In this document: positions 42,586-52,315 of the stretch, one piece after another
Layout: every line of letters starts with the position of its first letter
How positions within the stretch are numbered: the stretch's first letter is position 1
DNA from: CAKZNE01 sp963976435
GTDB taxonomy: Bacteria; Bacteroidota; Bacteroidia; Flavobacteriales; Schleiferiaceae
Length of the DNA: 64,000 bases
Assembly: GCA_963976435.1 (NCBI GenBank)
Contig: CAXBKQ010000003.1
Location: forward strand, 124,001 to 188,000
Direction of reading: 5' to 3'
Program-made: the position numbers and the translations under genes
The notes under the pieces: model-generated
The model's database searches: none
What the model saw: the letters and a program-made list of their open reading frames with translations, nothing else
Told to the model about the DNA's origin: nothing

Positions 42586-44772
42586 TTAAAGATTTTCGAG
42601 AATGAAATTGGTCATTTTAGTATAAAGGTGAAAACGAGTGTTTCCTCCAAAGATGCCATGATTTTTATCCGGATAGATAAAAAGATCAAATTGTTTATCT
42701 GCTGCAACAAGGGCAGTAATCATTCTCATGGTATTCTGTACATGAACATTATCATCGGCACTACCGTGGACAAGCAAATATTCTCCATTTAATTTCGATA
42801 CATGGTTTACTGGGGAGTTGTTGTCATAACCACCAGCATTCTCCTGTGGGGTTTGCATATATCTCTCGGTATAAATCGTGTCGTAGAATCTCCAATTTGT
42901 AACTGGGGCAACGGCAATTGCCATTTTAAATACATCTGCCCCTTTGGTAATACAAAGGCTACTCATATAACCACCATAACTCCATCCCCAAATACCAATT
43001 CTATCCTTATTGATATAATCCAAACTTCCCAAATATTTTGCTGCAGAAATTTGGTCCATCGTCTCATACTTTCCTAGCTCTTTATAGGTTGTGGTTCTGA
43101 AATCTCTGCCTCTAGCTCCAGTTCCTCTATTGTCTACAGAAACAATAATATACCCCTCATTTGCCAAAGATTCATAATAAAAGTGGTTGAAACCATCATA
43201 TTGATTTTTAACCGTTTGGGATCCTGGGCCACCATATACAAACATAAGTAGTGGGTATTCCTTGTTTTCATCAAAATCATGAGGCTTCATCATCCAGCCA
43301 TTCAGCTCTACATCATCCTCCGTTTTAAAACTGAAAAACTCTTTGCTGGCCAAGGCGTAGCTATTAATTCTTTCTTGAAGCTTTTCATTGCTAATAATTT
43401 TCCTCAATTCTTCACCTTCGCTGCTGTGAAGAGTTTGACGAGTAGGAGTGTCCTTAGAGGAAAAGGTATTGATATAAAACTTCATTCCATTGCTAAACTC
43501 AGCACCATTCCAGCCTTTTTCCTGGCTTAATTTGGTCTTTTTTCTTCCATTTAATTTAATGCTGTAAACATTTCTTTCCAATGGAGACTCTTCAGCAGAT
43601 TGGTAGAATAGGGTAGCACTACTTTCATCTATGCCATAAAATTCAGTTACAGGCCACTTTCCTTTGGTAATTTGTTTTTTGATTTCACCCTTGCTAGTGA
43701 TGTGATATAAATGGTTGTAACCATCCATTTCACTACTCCAAATAAAGGAACCGTCTTTTAAAAACCTTAGATCATCATTAATCTCAATATAGCAGGGAGC
43801 AGTTTCTTTGTAAAGCAGGCTTGCCGCTTCAGACCCAGCTTCTAATTTCCAAAGATTCAATTCATTCTGATGCCTATTCATAGAATAGATAATAAGCTCC
43901 GCATCCGCTTGGGTCCATTTTATCCTAGGAATATATTCATAAGCCTGATCTAATTTTACCTTTTTATCCTCTTGGTTTAAAACATTAAAAGTGTGGATGC
44001 TAACTACAGAATTTGCTTCTCCTGCTTTTGGGTATTTAAACTCATCTTCGCTAGGGTATAATTTAGAACCAAAAATATCCATTGTAAAAAGAGGTACTTC
44101 CCTTTCATCGGTTTGATAATAGGCTATATAATCACCATTAGGAGACCATTGGAAGCCTTGGTGAAAACTAAACTCTTCCTCGTAAACCCAGTCAACAGCA
44201 CCCGCAATAAAGGCATCATCCTGCCCTTTTCCAAAGCTTATTAGCTCACTATCTTCCTTATCAAAATCTTGAATGTAAATTCTGTTTTCAAAAACAAAAG
44301 CCACTTGATTCCGGGTGGGAGAGAAAGTGGCTAGTTCTTGTTTACCATTTGCTTTAAGAGCAGATATTTTTCCGTTTTTTATGTCATATACAAAATAATT
44401 GCTCTTAGAGGAATGCCTATAAATAGATTCGGTTTGAGTGGCCAAAAGCACCTTGTCCTCATTCGGGCTAAACTCATAGGCGTCGAAATTTATTTGTTGG
44501 CCTGTTTTTTCTTTAATTTCTCTGGCGCTGATTATAGTTCCAACTGATTCACCTGATGCATAGCTATACTTTTCAATGGCTAGCCCATTCTTATTTGTAA
44601 TTGCGGAATAGTGCAGACCATCCTTCATAGAATTTAATCCAGAAATACTCTGGGCATTAAAGGCATAACGCTTCCATACGTCCTTTAATTCAACCTTTTT
44701 CTCTTGACTAAAAGAAGTTTGACTGGCAATAATGAGAATAGCTAAAGCGAATATTTTTTTCATTGTTTTCAT
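42586..44772 (-). CDS. Dipeptidyl peptidase IV-like S9 family serine peptidase
   Basis: Periplasmic exopeptidase that removes X-Pro or X-Ala dipeptides from peptide N-termini. The 728 residues have a signal peptide, an N-terminal beta-propeller (DPPIV_N, about residues 100-450, with the WVYEEEFSFHQGFQWSPNG segment) and an alpha/beta-hydrolase domain. The nucleophile Ser is in GIWGWSYGGYMS, the Asp in HGSADDNVHVQN and the His in YPDKNHGIFG. The Glu pair EEEF contacts the peptide amino terminus. Products would be dipeptides, which the POT transporter encoded next can import. Confidence 0.96.
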   Translation of the reverse strand: MKTMKKIFALAILIIASQTSFSQEKKVELKDVWKRYAFNAQSISGLNSMKDGLHYSAITNKNGLAIEKYSYASGESVGTIISAREIKEKTGQQINFDAYEFSPNEDKVLLATQTESIYRHSSKSNYFVYDIKNGKISALKANGKQELATFSPTRNQVAFVFENRIYIQDFDKEDSELISFGKGQDDAFIAGAVDWVYEEEFSFHQGFQWSPNGDYIAYYQTDEREVPLFTMDIFGSKLYPSEDEFKYPKAGEANSVVSIHTFNVLNQEDKKVKLDQAYEYIPRIKWTQADAELIIYSMNRHQNELNLWKLEAGSEAASLLYKETAPCYIEINDDLRFLKDGSFIWSSEMDGYNHLYHITSKGEIKKQITKGKWPVTEFYGIDESSATLFYQSAEESPLERNVYSIKLNGRKKTKLSQEKGWNGAEFSNGMKFYINTFSSKDTPTRQTLHSSEGEELRKIISNEKLQERINSYALASKEFFSFKTEDDVELNGWMMKPHDFDENKEYPLLMFVYGGPGSQTVKNQYDGFNHFYYESLANEGYIIVSVDNRGTGARGRDFRTTTYKELGKYETMDQISAAKYLGSLDYINKDRIGIWGWSYGGYMSSLCITKGADVFKMAIAVAPVTNWRFYDTIYTERYMQTPQENAGGYDNNSPVNHVSKLNGEYLLVHGSADDNVHVQNTMRMITALVAADKQFDLFIYPDKNHGIFGGNTRFHLYTKMTNFILENL

Positions 44773-44913
44773 CTATTTTATTGAAGGCGGACTAAAATAG
44801 AAATTTAAAAAATACCTAGGGCATTCTGGGCTTATTAATGGTTGTAAATTCTGCCTTTTAAACTCAAACTCGCCAAATTCTTTGTTATTTTGTAAGAGCA
44901 GTATTACAATTCT

Positions 44914-46317
44914 ATGAATTTCAATAAACTTAGTCAACAGCATCGCGAGGCTTTAAAAGCCATAGTAGGGGCAGACCATTATTTTGAAGATGATGAATCT
45001 CTACAAAAATATTCACATGATGAAACTGAGGATTTATCCTACCCTCCAGAATTAGTTTTGAAACCTGCTTCCACTCAAGAAATAAGCCTCATCCTGGTTT
45101 ATTGCAATAATAATTTGATCCCAGTTACTACCAGTGGAGCGAGAACTGGTCTTTCAGGTGGTGCATTACCAGTTTTTGGAGGAGTGAATTTATCTACCGA
45201 GAGATTAAATAAAATCATTGAAATCGACGAAAGGAATCTTCAAGCCACCGTGGAGGTTGGGGTTATCAACCAGGTTTTTCATAATGCTTGTAAGGAAAAG
45301 GGATTGTTTTATCCTCCGGATCCAAGCAGCTGGGGTTCCTGTTTTATTGGTGGAAACTTAGCTTTAAATGCCGGTGGTCCAAAAGCGGTGAAATATGGTG
45401 TTACAAATGCCTATGTTTTAAATTTAGAAGTGGTTTTGGCCAATGGTGAAATAATTTGGACTGGGGCAAATGTTTTAAAAAATTCTACTGGCTATAATCT
45501 AAGTCAGTTGATGGTGGGTAGCGAAGGTACATTGGGTATAATAACTAAGGCAGTTTTTAGATTATTACCATTTCCCAAACACAATTTATTAATGCTCGTT
45601 CCTTTTGCATCTTCTGAAAAAGCTTGTGAAGCAGTATCGGCAATTTTTCGTGAGGGTATTACTCCAAGTGGAATGGAATTTATGGAAAGAGACGCCATTG
45701 ACTGGACACTGAAGTTTGTTGATGATGTTCAAATTCCAATAGAAGATGAAGTAAATGCACATTTATTAATTGAAGTAGACGGAAATGAGGAAGAAATATT
45801 GATGAAGGAATGCGAAAAAATTGCTGAAGTAGTGCAAAGTTTTGATGCCGGTGAAGTGCTATTTGCGAGTTCACAATCTGAAAAAGACGCGCTTTGGAAA
45901 TTGAGAAGAAGGGTAGGGGAGGCTGTAAAATCCAATTCTATTTATAAGGAAGAGGATACTGTAGTGCCAAGGGCGGAATTAGCTAAATTATTGAAGGGTG
46001 TGAAGGAAATTGGTGGGAAATATGGTTTTAAATCGGTTTGTTATGGACATGCTGGAGATGGGAATTTGCATGTAAATATTATAAAAGGTAAATTAAGCGA
46101 TGAGCAATGGGAAAAAGATCTTCCTCTTGGAATTCGAGAGATTTTTTATCTCGTAAAATCTTTGGGAGGAACCATAAGTGGTGAGCATGGTATTGGATTA
46201 GTGCAGAAGCCCTATCTAGATATAGTATTTAATCCTGCAAATATGGAAATACAAAGGGCTATAAAAGCTGTTTTTGATCCAAATAATATTCTAAACCCAG
46301 GAAAGGTTTTCAACTAA
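44914..46317 (+). CDS. FAD-linked oxidase (GlcD/D-lactate dehydrogenase type)
   Basis: A 467-residue flavoprotein of the FAD_binding_4 (VAO/GlcD) family. The FAD-binding segment is VTTSGARTGLSGGALPVFGG and GGNLALNAGGPKAVKYGVT; the C-terminal FAD-oxidase_C domain ends GEHGIGLVQKPYLD and FDPNNILNPGKVFN. It oxidises a 2-hydroxy acid such as glycolate or D-lactate; the substrate cannot be told, and the lack of partner subunits suggests a single-chain dehydrogenase. Confidence 0.9.
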   Translation: MNFNKLSQQHREALKAIVGADHYFEDDESLQKYSHDETEDLSYPPELVLKPASTQEISLILVYCNNNLIPVTTSGARTGLSGGALPVFGGVNLSTERLNKIIEIDERNLQATVEVGVINQVFHNACKEKGLFYPPDPSSWGSCFIGGNLALNAGGPKAVKYGVTNAYVLNLEVVLANGEIIWTGANVLKNSTGYNLSQLMVGSEGTLGIITKAVFRLLPFPKHNLLMLVPFASSEKACEAVSAIFREGITPSGMEFMERDAIDWTLKFVDDVQIPIEDEVNAHLLIEVDGNEEEILMKECEKIAEVVQSFDAGEVLFASSQSEKDALWKLRRRVGEAVKSNSIYKEEDTVVPRAELAKLLKGVKEIGGKYGFKSVCYGHAGDGNLHVNIIKGKLSDEQWEKDLPLGIREIFYLVKSLGGTISGEHGIGLVQKPYLDIVFNPANMEIQRAIKAVFDPNNILNPGKVFN

Positions 46318-46387
46318 TTGTTTATAATTTTCTGTTTTTATACAGCTTAATTGAGCTTTTTTGAACTTAAATTATTTTTTGATAATT

Positions 46388-46395
46388 TATATTTG
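46388..46395 (+). promoter_or_regulatory. Minus-7 promoter element for the histidine kinase gene
   Basis: TATATTTG fully matches TAnnTTTG, 42 bases before the ATG at 46437. Confidence 0.55.
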
Positions 46396-46436
46396 AAGAA
46401 TTATGGGTTAATTATGTCCATAATACTAGTTAGTAT

Positions 46437-48434
46437 ATGACCGAATATCAACCATTAAAGGAGGCATCCCTACAATCGGATTTTCTCGATTTCCTTAATA
46501 AGGCTAAGGAGTCTATACTTAGTTTGGATGTTGATTTTAGAATCAATTATTTCAATAAATCCAGTGAAGATTTACTGAAAAAGTATTTTCCAAATGGGAT
46601 AAAAAAGGGTCAAAATATTATAGATACTTTAAATAAAGAAAATAGCAGTCTTGCAGATTTTTGGGCTAAAAATTTAAATCTGGTGGCCCAGAAAAAGGAA
46701 ACACATTATTTTGAGGTTAATAATACATCTGATGAAGGGTTTAGGCATTTTAAAGTTCAAATCCACCCCGTAATTCGTGATGAGGTTCTTCATGGGTTTA
46801 TTTGCAGGGTAGAAAATGATTCTGAGTTTTATTTGAAATTAAGGTTGGAAAAGTTGTTAAACGATTTTAAAAGCAAACTTTTTACCACCACATCCGAAGA
46901 CCAATTATTATGGTCTATTTGTGAGGATATTTTGTCGAATCTGTATTTGGAAGATGCGATAATTTTTATGAAATCTGGAAATTTACTGGTATCTAAATCA
47001 GTTTTTGGATCAAAGCTGAAGGGCCACAGGACTATTGATTCTGAATTATCCATAGAAATTGGTAAGGGGATCGTTGGCAGTGTGGCACTCTCTAAAGAAC
47101 CTGAGTTGATAAACGACACCAGTATAGATTCAAGATATTTTAAAGATCATTTCGAGGCTGGTTCGGAAATCGCTTTACCTATAGTATCCCTAGAAAATGA
47201 ACTTATTGGAGTAATAAATTGTGAATCCAGTTCTAGAAATTTCTTTAGGGGAATTCATTTAGAAATATTGTCTAATGTAGCCGAAATTACCGCTCAGAAA
47301 ATTGATCAACTGAGAAAGGTTGAACAACTAAGGGTAAGCCGAGAATACAATAAAGCTGTATTAAACTCAACCCCAACAAGTTATTTGCTTTTAGGAAGGG
47401 ACAAGTCCATTTTGTCCTTAAATAAATTGGCCCGAAAAGTATTACCTATTTATTCTGGCTCAAAAGTGGCGGTAGGGAGCTCTTATACCTCGGTTATTCC
47501 AGAAAAATACCAGGATGAATTCTGTGTTCATTTTGAGGCTTGCCTAAATGGTGAGGTTATTAGCTTAGAGAGAAAAATAAATGACCCTGATGAAGAAGAA
47601 TGCTGGATAAAATTTATTTTTTCTCCAGCAGTGAATAGTGATGATGAAATATTTGGTGTAACCCTAAATATTAAAAATATTAGTAGTGAAAAATTAGCTC
47701 AACGCCTGATGCAGGAAAAGAATGAATCCTTAGAGATGGCCAATAAGGAGCTAGACAAAGTAATTTATAGTGTCTCCCATGATCTTAGAGCTCCAGTATC
47801 CAATGTAATTGGATTAAGCACCTTGATTGATGTAGAGACGGAATTGAAGGAAATTAAGGAATACAATGCTCTGATCCAAAGCTCTATGAGAAGGATGGAT
47901 AATTTTATCAAAAATGTATTGGCCTATTCCAGAAATTCAAAAGTGGAACCCCATTATGAATTAGAAGATTTGGAAGATATGCTGGATGGGATAATTCAAG
48001 ATCATAGCTATATGAAAGGGATAGGGGATATTCAATTTGAGCTGGATCTAAAATGTAAAGAGCTAATTACCGATCATCAAAGATTAAGTGTTATCCTAAG
48101 TAATTTAATTTCTAATGCGGTAAAATATCACGATCCTAAAAAGGAAAAACAATGGGTGAAATTGCGCAGCCACTCTGATGATATGAATATTAATATTGAG
48201 GTAGAAGACAATGGTTTGGGAATAGAAGAAGAAAATCTCTCCAAACTTTTTAATATGTACTATATGGTAAATTCCATGGAAAGGAGCTCTGGGATTGGTC
48301 TTTATATTCTTAAAGATAGCCTCAAATTATTGCATGGTAATATTGAAGCTAGATCTAAGGTTGGAGAAGGATCTTGTTTTAGTATTTCCCTACCCAAAAT
48401 TTCTAAAGAGGATTTAGAAAAGAGGGAGGATTAA
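46437..48434 (+). CDS. PAS-GAF-PAS sensor histidine kinase
   Basis: A 665-residue kinase without membrane segments. A PAS-like domain (about 15-130) is followed by a GAF domain (about 140-295, with GIVGSVALSKEPELINDTS), a second PAS (about 305-425), then HisKA with H448 in YSVSHDLRAPVSNVIG and a HATPase_c domain. The N-box is LSNLISNAVKYHD, the G1 box VEDNGLGIEEEN and the G2 box SSGIGLYILKDSL. It senses a cytoplasmic signal. No response regulator gene is adjacent, so the partner lies elsewhere. Its end overlaps the aminotransferase gene by four bases, tail to tail. Confidence 0.93.
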   Translation: MTEYQPLKEASLQSDFLDFLNKAKESILSLDVDFRINYFNKSSEDLLKKYFPNGIKKGQNIIDTLNKENSSLADFWAKNLNLVAQKKETHYFEVNNTSDEGFRHFKVQIHPVIRDEVLHGFICRVENDSEFYLKLRLEKLLNDFKSKLFTTTSEDQLLWSICEDILSNLYLEDAIIFMKSGNLLVSKSVFGSKLKGHRTIDSELSIEIGKGIVGSVALSKEPELINDTSIDSRYFKDHFEAGSEIALPIVSLENELIGVINCESSSRNFFRGIHLEILSNVAEITAQKIDQLRKVEQLRVSREYNKAVLNSTPTSYLLLGRDKSILSLNKLARKVLPIYSGSKVAVGSSYTSVIPEKYQDEFCVHFEACLNGEVISLERKINDPDEEECWIKFIFSPAVNSDDEIFGVTLNIKNISSEKLAQRLMQEKNESLEMANKELDKVIYSVSHDLRAPVSNVIGLSTLIDVETELKEIKEYNALIQSSMRRMDNFIKNVLAYSRNSKVEPHYELEDLEDMLDGIIQDHSYMKGIGDIQFELDLKCKELITDHQRLSVILSNLISNAVKYHDPKKEKQWVKLRSHSDDMNINIEVEDNGLGIEEENLSKLFNMYYMVNSMERSSGIGLYILKDSLKLLHGNIEARSKVGEGSCFSISLPKISKEDLEKRED

Positions 48435-49624
48435 TCATACACCTCTGCAATAGCTTGCAAAATTATCTCACAAGATTCACGAATTTCTTTTTCTTCAATA
48501 ATTAGAGGCGGACTAATACGCAGGGCACTATCACAAAATAAAAACCAATCGATGATCAATCCTTTTTCTAGACAAATTTGAATAACTTTTTCAATATTTT
48601 CAAAATTGTCTAATTGCACAGCAAGCATTAAGCCCATACCGCGAACTTCTTTTATTGCTGGGTGTTTCAATAATTCCTTAAACAATAAATGCTTTTGTTT
48701 TACAGAGGTAATTAGATCTTCCTGAAGGATTAATTTTAGGGTGGCTAATGATGCCGCACAGGAAACAGGATGACCGCCAAATGTGGTAATATGCCCTAAG
48801 ATGGGATTGTTTTTAAAACTATCCATAATCTTTTTGGATGATACAAAGGCCCCAATAGGCATTCCTCCTCCCATTCCCTTGGCGATGGTAATAATATCTG
48901 GAATTACCCCCAATTGCTGAAATGCAAACAGACTTCCTGTTCGGCCAAAACCACATTGTACTTCATCAAAAATTAATAGCGCTCCCTCCTCCTTACATTT
49001 TTGGCTTAATGCTTTTAAATATCCAGATTGGGGAGGAATATATCCCGCTTCTCCTTGAACGGGCTCAACAATAACTGCGGCCGTGTTTTTATTTATTTTT
49101 TCTAAGTCTTTTTCATCATTAAACTCCAGGTATCCTACACCGGGGCTTAAGGGCCTAAATGCATTTTTAAATTCCTCACTTCCAATTACCGATAGTGCCC
49201 CAGAAGTGGAGCCATGGTAGGCCTTATTCATAGCCAGTATTTCTGGTCTTCCTGTAAACCTCTTGGCAAGTTTTAAGGCTCCCTCTGTTGCTTCACTTCC
49301 CGAATTAACAAAATAAACGGAGTCTAATCCTTCACCTAATTCTTGGCTAAGAAGATGTGCAAGTTGAACTTGGGGTGATTGAATATACTCCCCATAAACC
49401 ATCAAATGCAAATATTTATCTACCTGCTCTTTGATAGCCTCAACAACCTTTGGATGCCTATGACCAACATTACTTACCGAAATTCCTGATATAAGGTCCA
49501 AATATTTTTTTCCCTCTGGGGTATAAAGATATAGCCCCTCCGCTCTGTCAATTTCTATACTGAGTGGAAAATCAGTTGTTTGAGCGAGGTGTTGTAAAAA
49601 AAGTTGTTTTTGTGATAAATGCAT
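48431..49624 (-). CDS. Class III aspartate aminotransferase family protein (acetylornithine type)
   Basis: PLP aminotransferase of 397 residues. The PLP lysine is in IITIAKGMGGGMPIGAFVS and the Asp that holds the pyridine nitrogen is in LLIFDEVQCGFGRTG. Similar to acetylornithine/ornithine aminotransferases, with start IPV-like LYLYTPEGKKYLDLISGISV. The substrate cannot be fixed; no arginine genes are adjacent. ATG 49624 is chosen over TTG 49630, which lies inside a minus-7 element. Confidence 0.9.
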   Translation of the reverse strand: MHLSQKQLFLQHLAQTTDFPLSIEIDRAEGLYLYTPEGKKYLDLISGISVSNVGHRHPKVVEAIKEQVDKYLHLMVYGEYIQSPQVQLAHLLSQELGEGLDSVYFVNSGSEATEGALKLAKRFTGRPEILAMNKAYHGSTSGALSVIGSEEFKNAFRPLSPGVGYLEFNDEKDLEKINKNTAAVIVEPVQGEAGYIPPQSGYLKALSQKCKEEGALLIFDEVQCGFGRTGSLFAFQQLGVIPDIITIAKGMGGGMPIGAFVSSKKIMDSFKNNPILGHITTFGGHPVSCAASLATLKLILQEDLITSVKQKHLLFKELLKHPAIKEVRGMGLMLAVQLDNFENIEKVIQICLEKGLIIDWFLFCDSALRISPPLIIEEKEIRESCEIILQAIAEVYD

Positions 49625-49627
49625 GTT

Positions 49628-49635
49628 CAAAGATA
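49628..49635 (-). promoter_or_regulatory. Minus-7 promoter element for the aminotransferase gene
   Basis: The minus strand reads TATCTTTG (TAnnTTTG) only 4 bases from the ATG, so the mRNA may be leaderless. It could also be chance. Confidence 0.4.
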
Positions 49636-49642
49636 TTATTCT

Positions 49643-50308
49643 TTAAAACACTGCGAAAAATGCAAAGGCGTATAAAAAGAATCTTAAAATCCTACTCAAA
49701 GCAAGTAGGAGAAATGTCTTAAATGGATATCTAACCACACCCGAAACCACACTCACCCATGAAAAGGGAAGAGGTGCTAAGGCAGAGACAATTATTAGAA
49801 GACCACTAAATTTCTTGAAGGTTTTGAATTGTTTTTCAAATTTCACATCTACCCATTTATGAACTATTGGAACCCTGTAGAGTTGGGTGCCAATTAAATA
49901 TGCAACAACCCCTCCCAAATAGGAAGCTAAAGAAAGATAGAACACCAATAAATAAGGAGAAGGCATATGTCCGGCCCAAATAATAAACATATCCGGAGGA
50001 GCAAGGCCAATAAAACTTTCACTGGCAAATAATATGGCGATAATAATCCAAGTAGGAAAAGTGGAGGTGATATAATTAGTTACTTCCTTTAGGTCAATAA
50101 TATAGTTGGTGGTAAACCAAACAGCCAGGGTGAACAACACAATAATGGCAATAACCCTAAGCATATTCTTACCTATAAAACCATAACGTCCAGTTTTTTT
50201 ATAATGGTAATGGTAGATGGCGGATTTTTTAGCTATTGTCCTTTCGGACTTTAACCTTTTCTTGCCATTTGATGAAGTGGCTTTATTGGAATTGGAGATA
50301 TTAGACAA
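49643..50308 (-). CDS. VTT domain (DedA/SNARE-associated) membrane protein
   Basis: A 221-residue membrane protein of the VTT/DedA superfamily. A basic cytoplasmic N-terminus (about 45 residues) is followed by about five hydrophobic helices. The family region is FIGLAPPDMFIIWAGHMPSP and the reentrant LGGVVAYLIGTQLY, then PLPFSWVSVVSGVVRYPF. DedA relatives are linked to lipid flipping and membrane homeostasis. The start is TTG 50308; the next Met is only at residue 49, after most of the basic region. It is divergent from the O-antigen ligase gene. Confidence 0.85.
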   Translation of the reverse strand: MSNISNSNKATSSNGKKRLKSERTIAKKSAIYHYHYKKTGRYGFIGKNMLRVIAIIVLFTLAVWFTTNYIIDLKEVTNYITSTFPTWIIIAILFASESFIGLAPPDMFIIWAGHMPSPYLLVFYLSLASYLGGVVAYLIGTQLYRVPIVHKWVDVKFEKQFKTFKKFSGLLIIVSALAPLPFSWVSVVSGVVRYPFKTFLLLALSRILRFFLYAFAFFAVF

Positions 50309-50380
50309 GGATAGGATTTCTTTAAAAGATTGCTAAAATAAAATTATGATCCCGTATTTTTAGCCCAAAGCAAAAATAAT

Positions 50381-52315
50381 ATGACAAAAAAAGGGACTAG
50401 CTCAATAACAGAATGGATCTTTTTATTGTTCTGGGCAATACTGCCTTTTATCAGCGTTTCCAGCTTGGTGGATAATACCTTAATCCCTAGACAGATATAC
50501 CTGGCAGTTTTTGTTTTAATAGGAATTGTTTCAGCTTGGAAAGCCTTAAGTTCAAGCTCCTTAAAAATGAGTTTTGCCCTATTAAGCTATCTCGGATTTT
50601 TCGTTATTTCAGCTATTAGTTCCTTTTGGGCCATAAATACGGCTGAAAGTTTAGCGGTCCTCGCTAGATATTCTATAGTTTTTAGCTTTTTATTTCTAAG
50701 TATGGAGCTTTTAAAATCTAAAAAACTAGGCTTAGAATCTTTTGCAAAAGGAATTTTAGTATTTGCTGCCATTGCCGCCATTTTTGCAGCTTTTCAATTG
50801 TTGAAAGCCGCAAGTGAAGGTGAGTTTTTAGATGGGATTTATTCTGTTAAAGGAGCTTTTAGCCATAAAAATTTACTGTCTTCGGTTTTAATGCTTTCCC
50901 TACCTTTTACGGTTATAGGATTTGTGAAATTAAAATCTTGGCAGAAAAAGGCGAGTCTTGCTTTGTTGTTTTTAATTATTGCAGAGATTTTTGTCCTACG
51001 TACCAGAGGTGTGTGGCTGTCCACCTTTCTAGGAGCACTAGCCGCGGCAACCGTATTTTATTTTATCCGCAAAAAGCCTATTGACGGTTTAATATTTCCT
51101 AAAAAACTATTTTTCTCAGGACTAGCATTGGCTTTTGTGGTTTTTGCTGCGCTATTTTCCACCAAAGAAGTTCAAAGTTCTGTATCGGATCAAACAAATT
51201 TGGAGACCCGGATTAAATTCTGGGAAAATAGTTTAGAAATGCTCCAAGAAAATCCAATTCTTGGGGTAGGGCCAGGGAATTGGAAAATCAACTTTCCAAA
51301 ATATAATCTTCAAGGCTTGGATAATAATGTGATGCAGGGTATTACCCATATTCAAAGGCCACATAATGATTATTTATGGGTGCTTAGTGAAGGTGGACCA
51401 CTAAGCCTAATATTTTATCTGGGAATATTTGTTTTTACTTTTTTAAGGATTCGGAAAAATATTATCAAGGCGGAAAAGGTGGAAGATATTAGTGTTGATC
51501 TTGCATTGATTTTTGGACTAGTTGCCTATTTAAGTTTTTCCATTACCGATTTCCCCATGGAGAGAATAAGTATTAATGCACTATTGGTAGGACTAATTGC
51601 TTTGGCACATAGAAAGGATATCCTATCAAAAATTGTGGTGAAAGGCAGGGTGATAATGACTTTGTCCATATTACTATGTTTAGCTTCCCTCTATGTTTTA
51701 AACCAAAGATTTAAGGGAGAGAAAGCTAGTGTGGAGGTTTTAAAATTCAATAGACTCCAAGATCCGAAAAGGATTGTTCCCGCTGTTGATGCTGCTGAAA
51801 ATGAATATTTTAATTTAGATAATTATTCCAATCCACTGCGCTATTTCAGTGCTATGGGGAAATTAGTCCAAAATAATGCCCAGGGAGCTTTGGAGGATAT
51901 CGAAATAGCGGAGGAGCAGCATCCCAATAATATTTTAGTATTAAATCTAAAAGCCAATGCTCTAAAAAGTTTAGGGAAAAACGAGGAGGCTATGCTCTAT
52001 CTCAATAAAGCCACAGATATTGCGCCTAGGTTTGAGCAAGCCCTTTTAAACAAAGCTGAGATTTATTATGCTCAGAAAGATTATGAGCAAGTATTGAGAA
52101 ATATAACACAGGTAATTCCAAATATTAAAAACCAAAAATTCACTGGGCTTTTAATTCCTACTTTGATGGAATTGGTGAAACAAGATGCTCCTTATTTTAA
52201 AAAGCTGAAAGTGTATTTGAAAAATGGTAATCCTAATAGTCCCGATGCTTATTATCAGCTATACACCTCTTATTTAAAGAACAGAAAGAAACCGAGTTTA
52301 GAGGGAAATTCCTAG
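50381..52315 (+). CDS. O-antigen ligase / polymerase (Wzy_C) with C-terminal TPR
   Basis: A 644-residue membrane protein that probably links or polymerises surface polysaccharide. About twelve helices fill residues 1-450; the Wzy_C domain includes ENPILGVGPGNWKINF and HIQRPHNDYLWVLSEGG, where His and Arg are functional in WaaL. A soluble TPR region follows (about 495-600, with ANALKSLGKNEEAMLYLNKA). It opens the polysaccharide locus and its end overlaps the first glycosyltransferase gene tail to tail by 18 bases. Confidence 0.92.
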   Translation: MTKKGTSSITEWIFLLFWAILPFISVSSLVDNTLIPRQIYLAVFVLIGIVSAWKALSSSSLKMSFALLSYLGFFVISAISSFWAINTAESLAVLARYSIVFSFLFLSMELLKSKKLGLESFAKGILVFAAIAAIFAAFQLLKAASEGEFLDGIYSVKGAFSHKNLLSSVLMLSLPFTVIGFVKLKSWQKKASLALLFLIIAEIFVLRTRGVWLSTFLGALAAATVFYFIRKKPIDGLIFPKKLFFSGLALAFVVFAALFSTKEVQSSVSDQTNLETRIKFWENSLEMLQENPILGVGPGNWKINFPKYNLQGLDNNVMQGITHIQRPHNDYLWVLSEGGPLSLIFYLGIFVFTFLRIRKNIIKAEKVEDISVDLALIFGLVAYLSFSITDFPMERISINALLVGLIALAHRKDILSKIVVKGRVIMTLSILLCLASLYVLNQRFKGEKASVEVLKFNRLQDPKRIVPAVDAAENEYFNLDNYSNPLRYFSAMGKLVQNNAQGALEDIEIAEEQHPNNILVLNLKANALKSLGKNEEAMLYLNKATDIAPRFEQALLNKAEIYYAQKDYEQVLRNITQVIPNIKNQKFTGLLIPTLMELVKQDAPYFKKLKVYLKNGNPNSPDAYYQLYTSYLKNRKKPSLEGNS

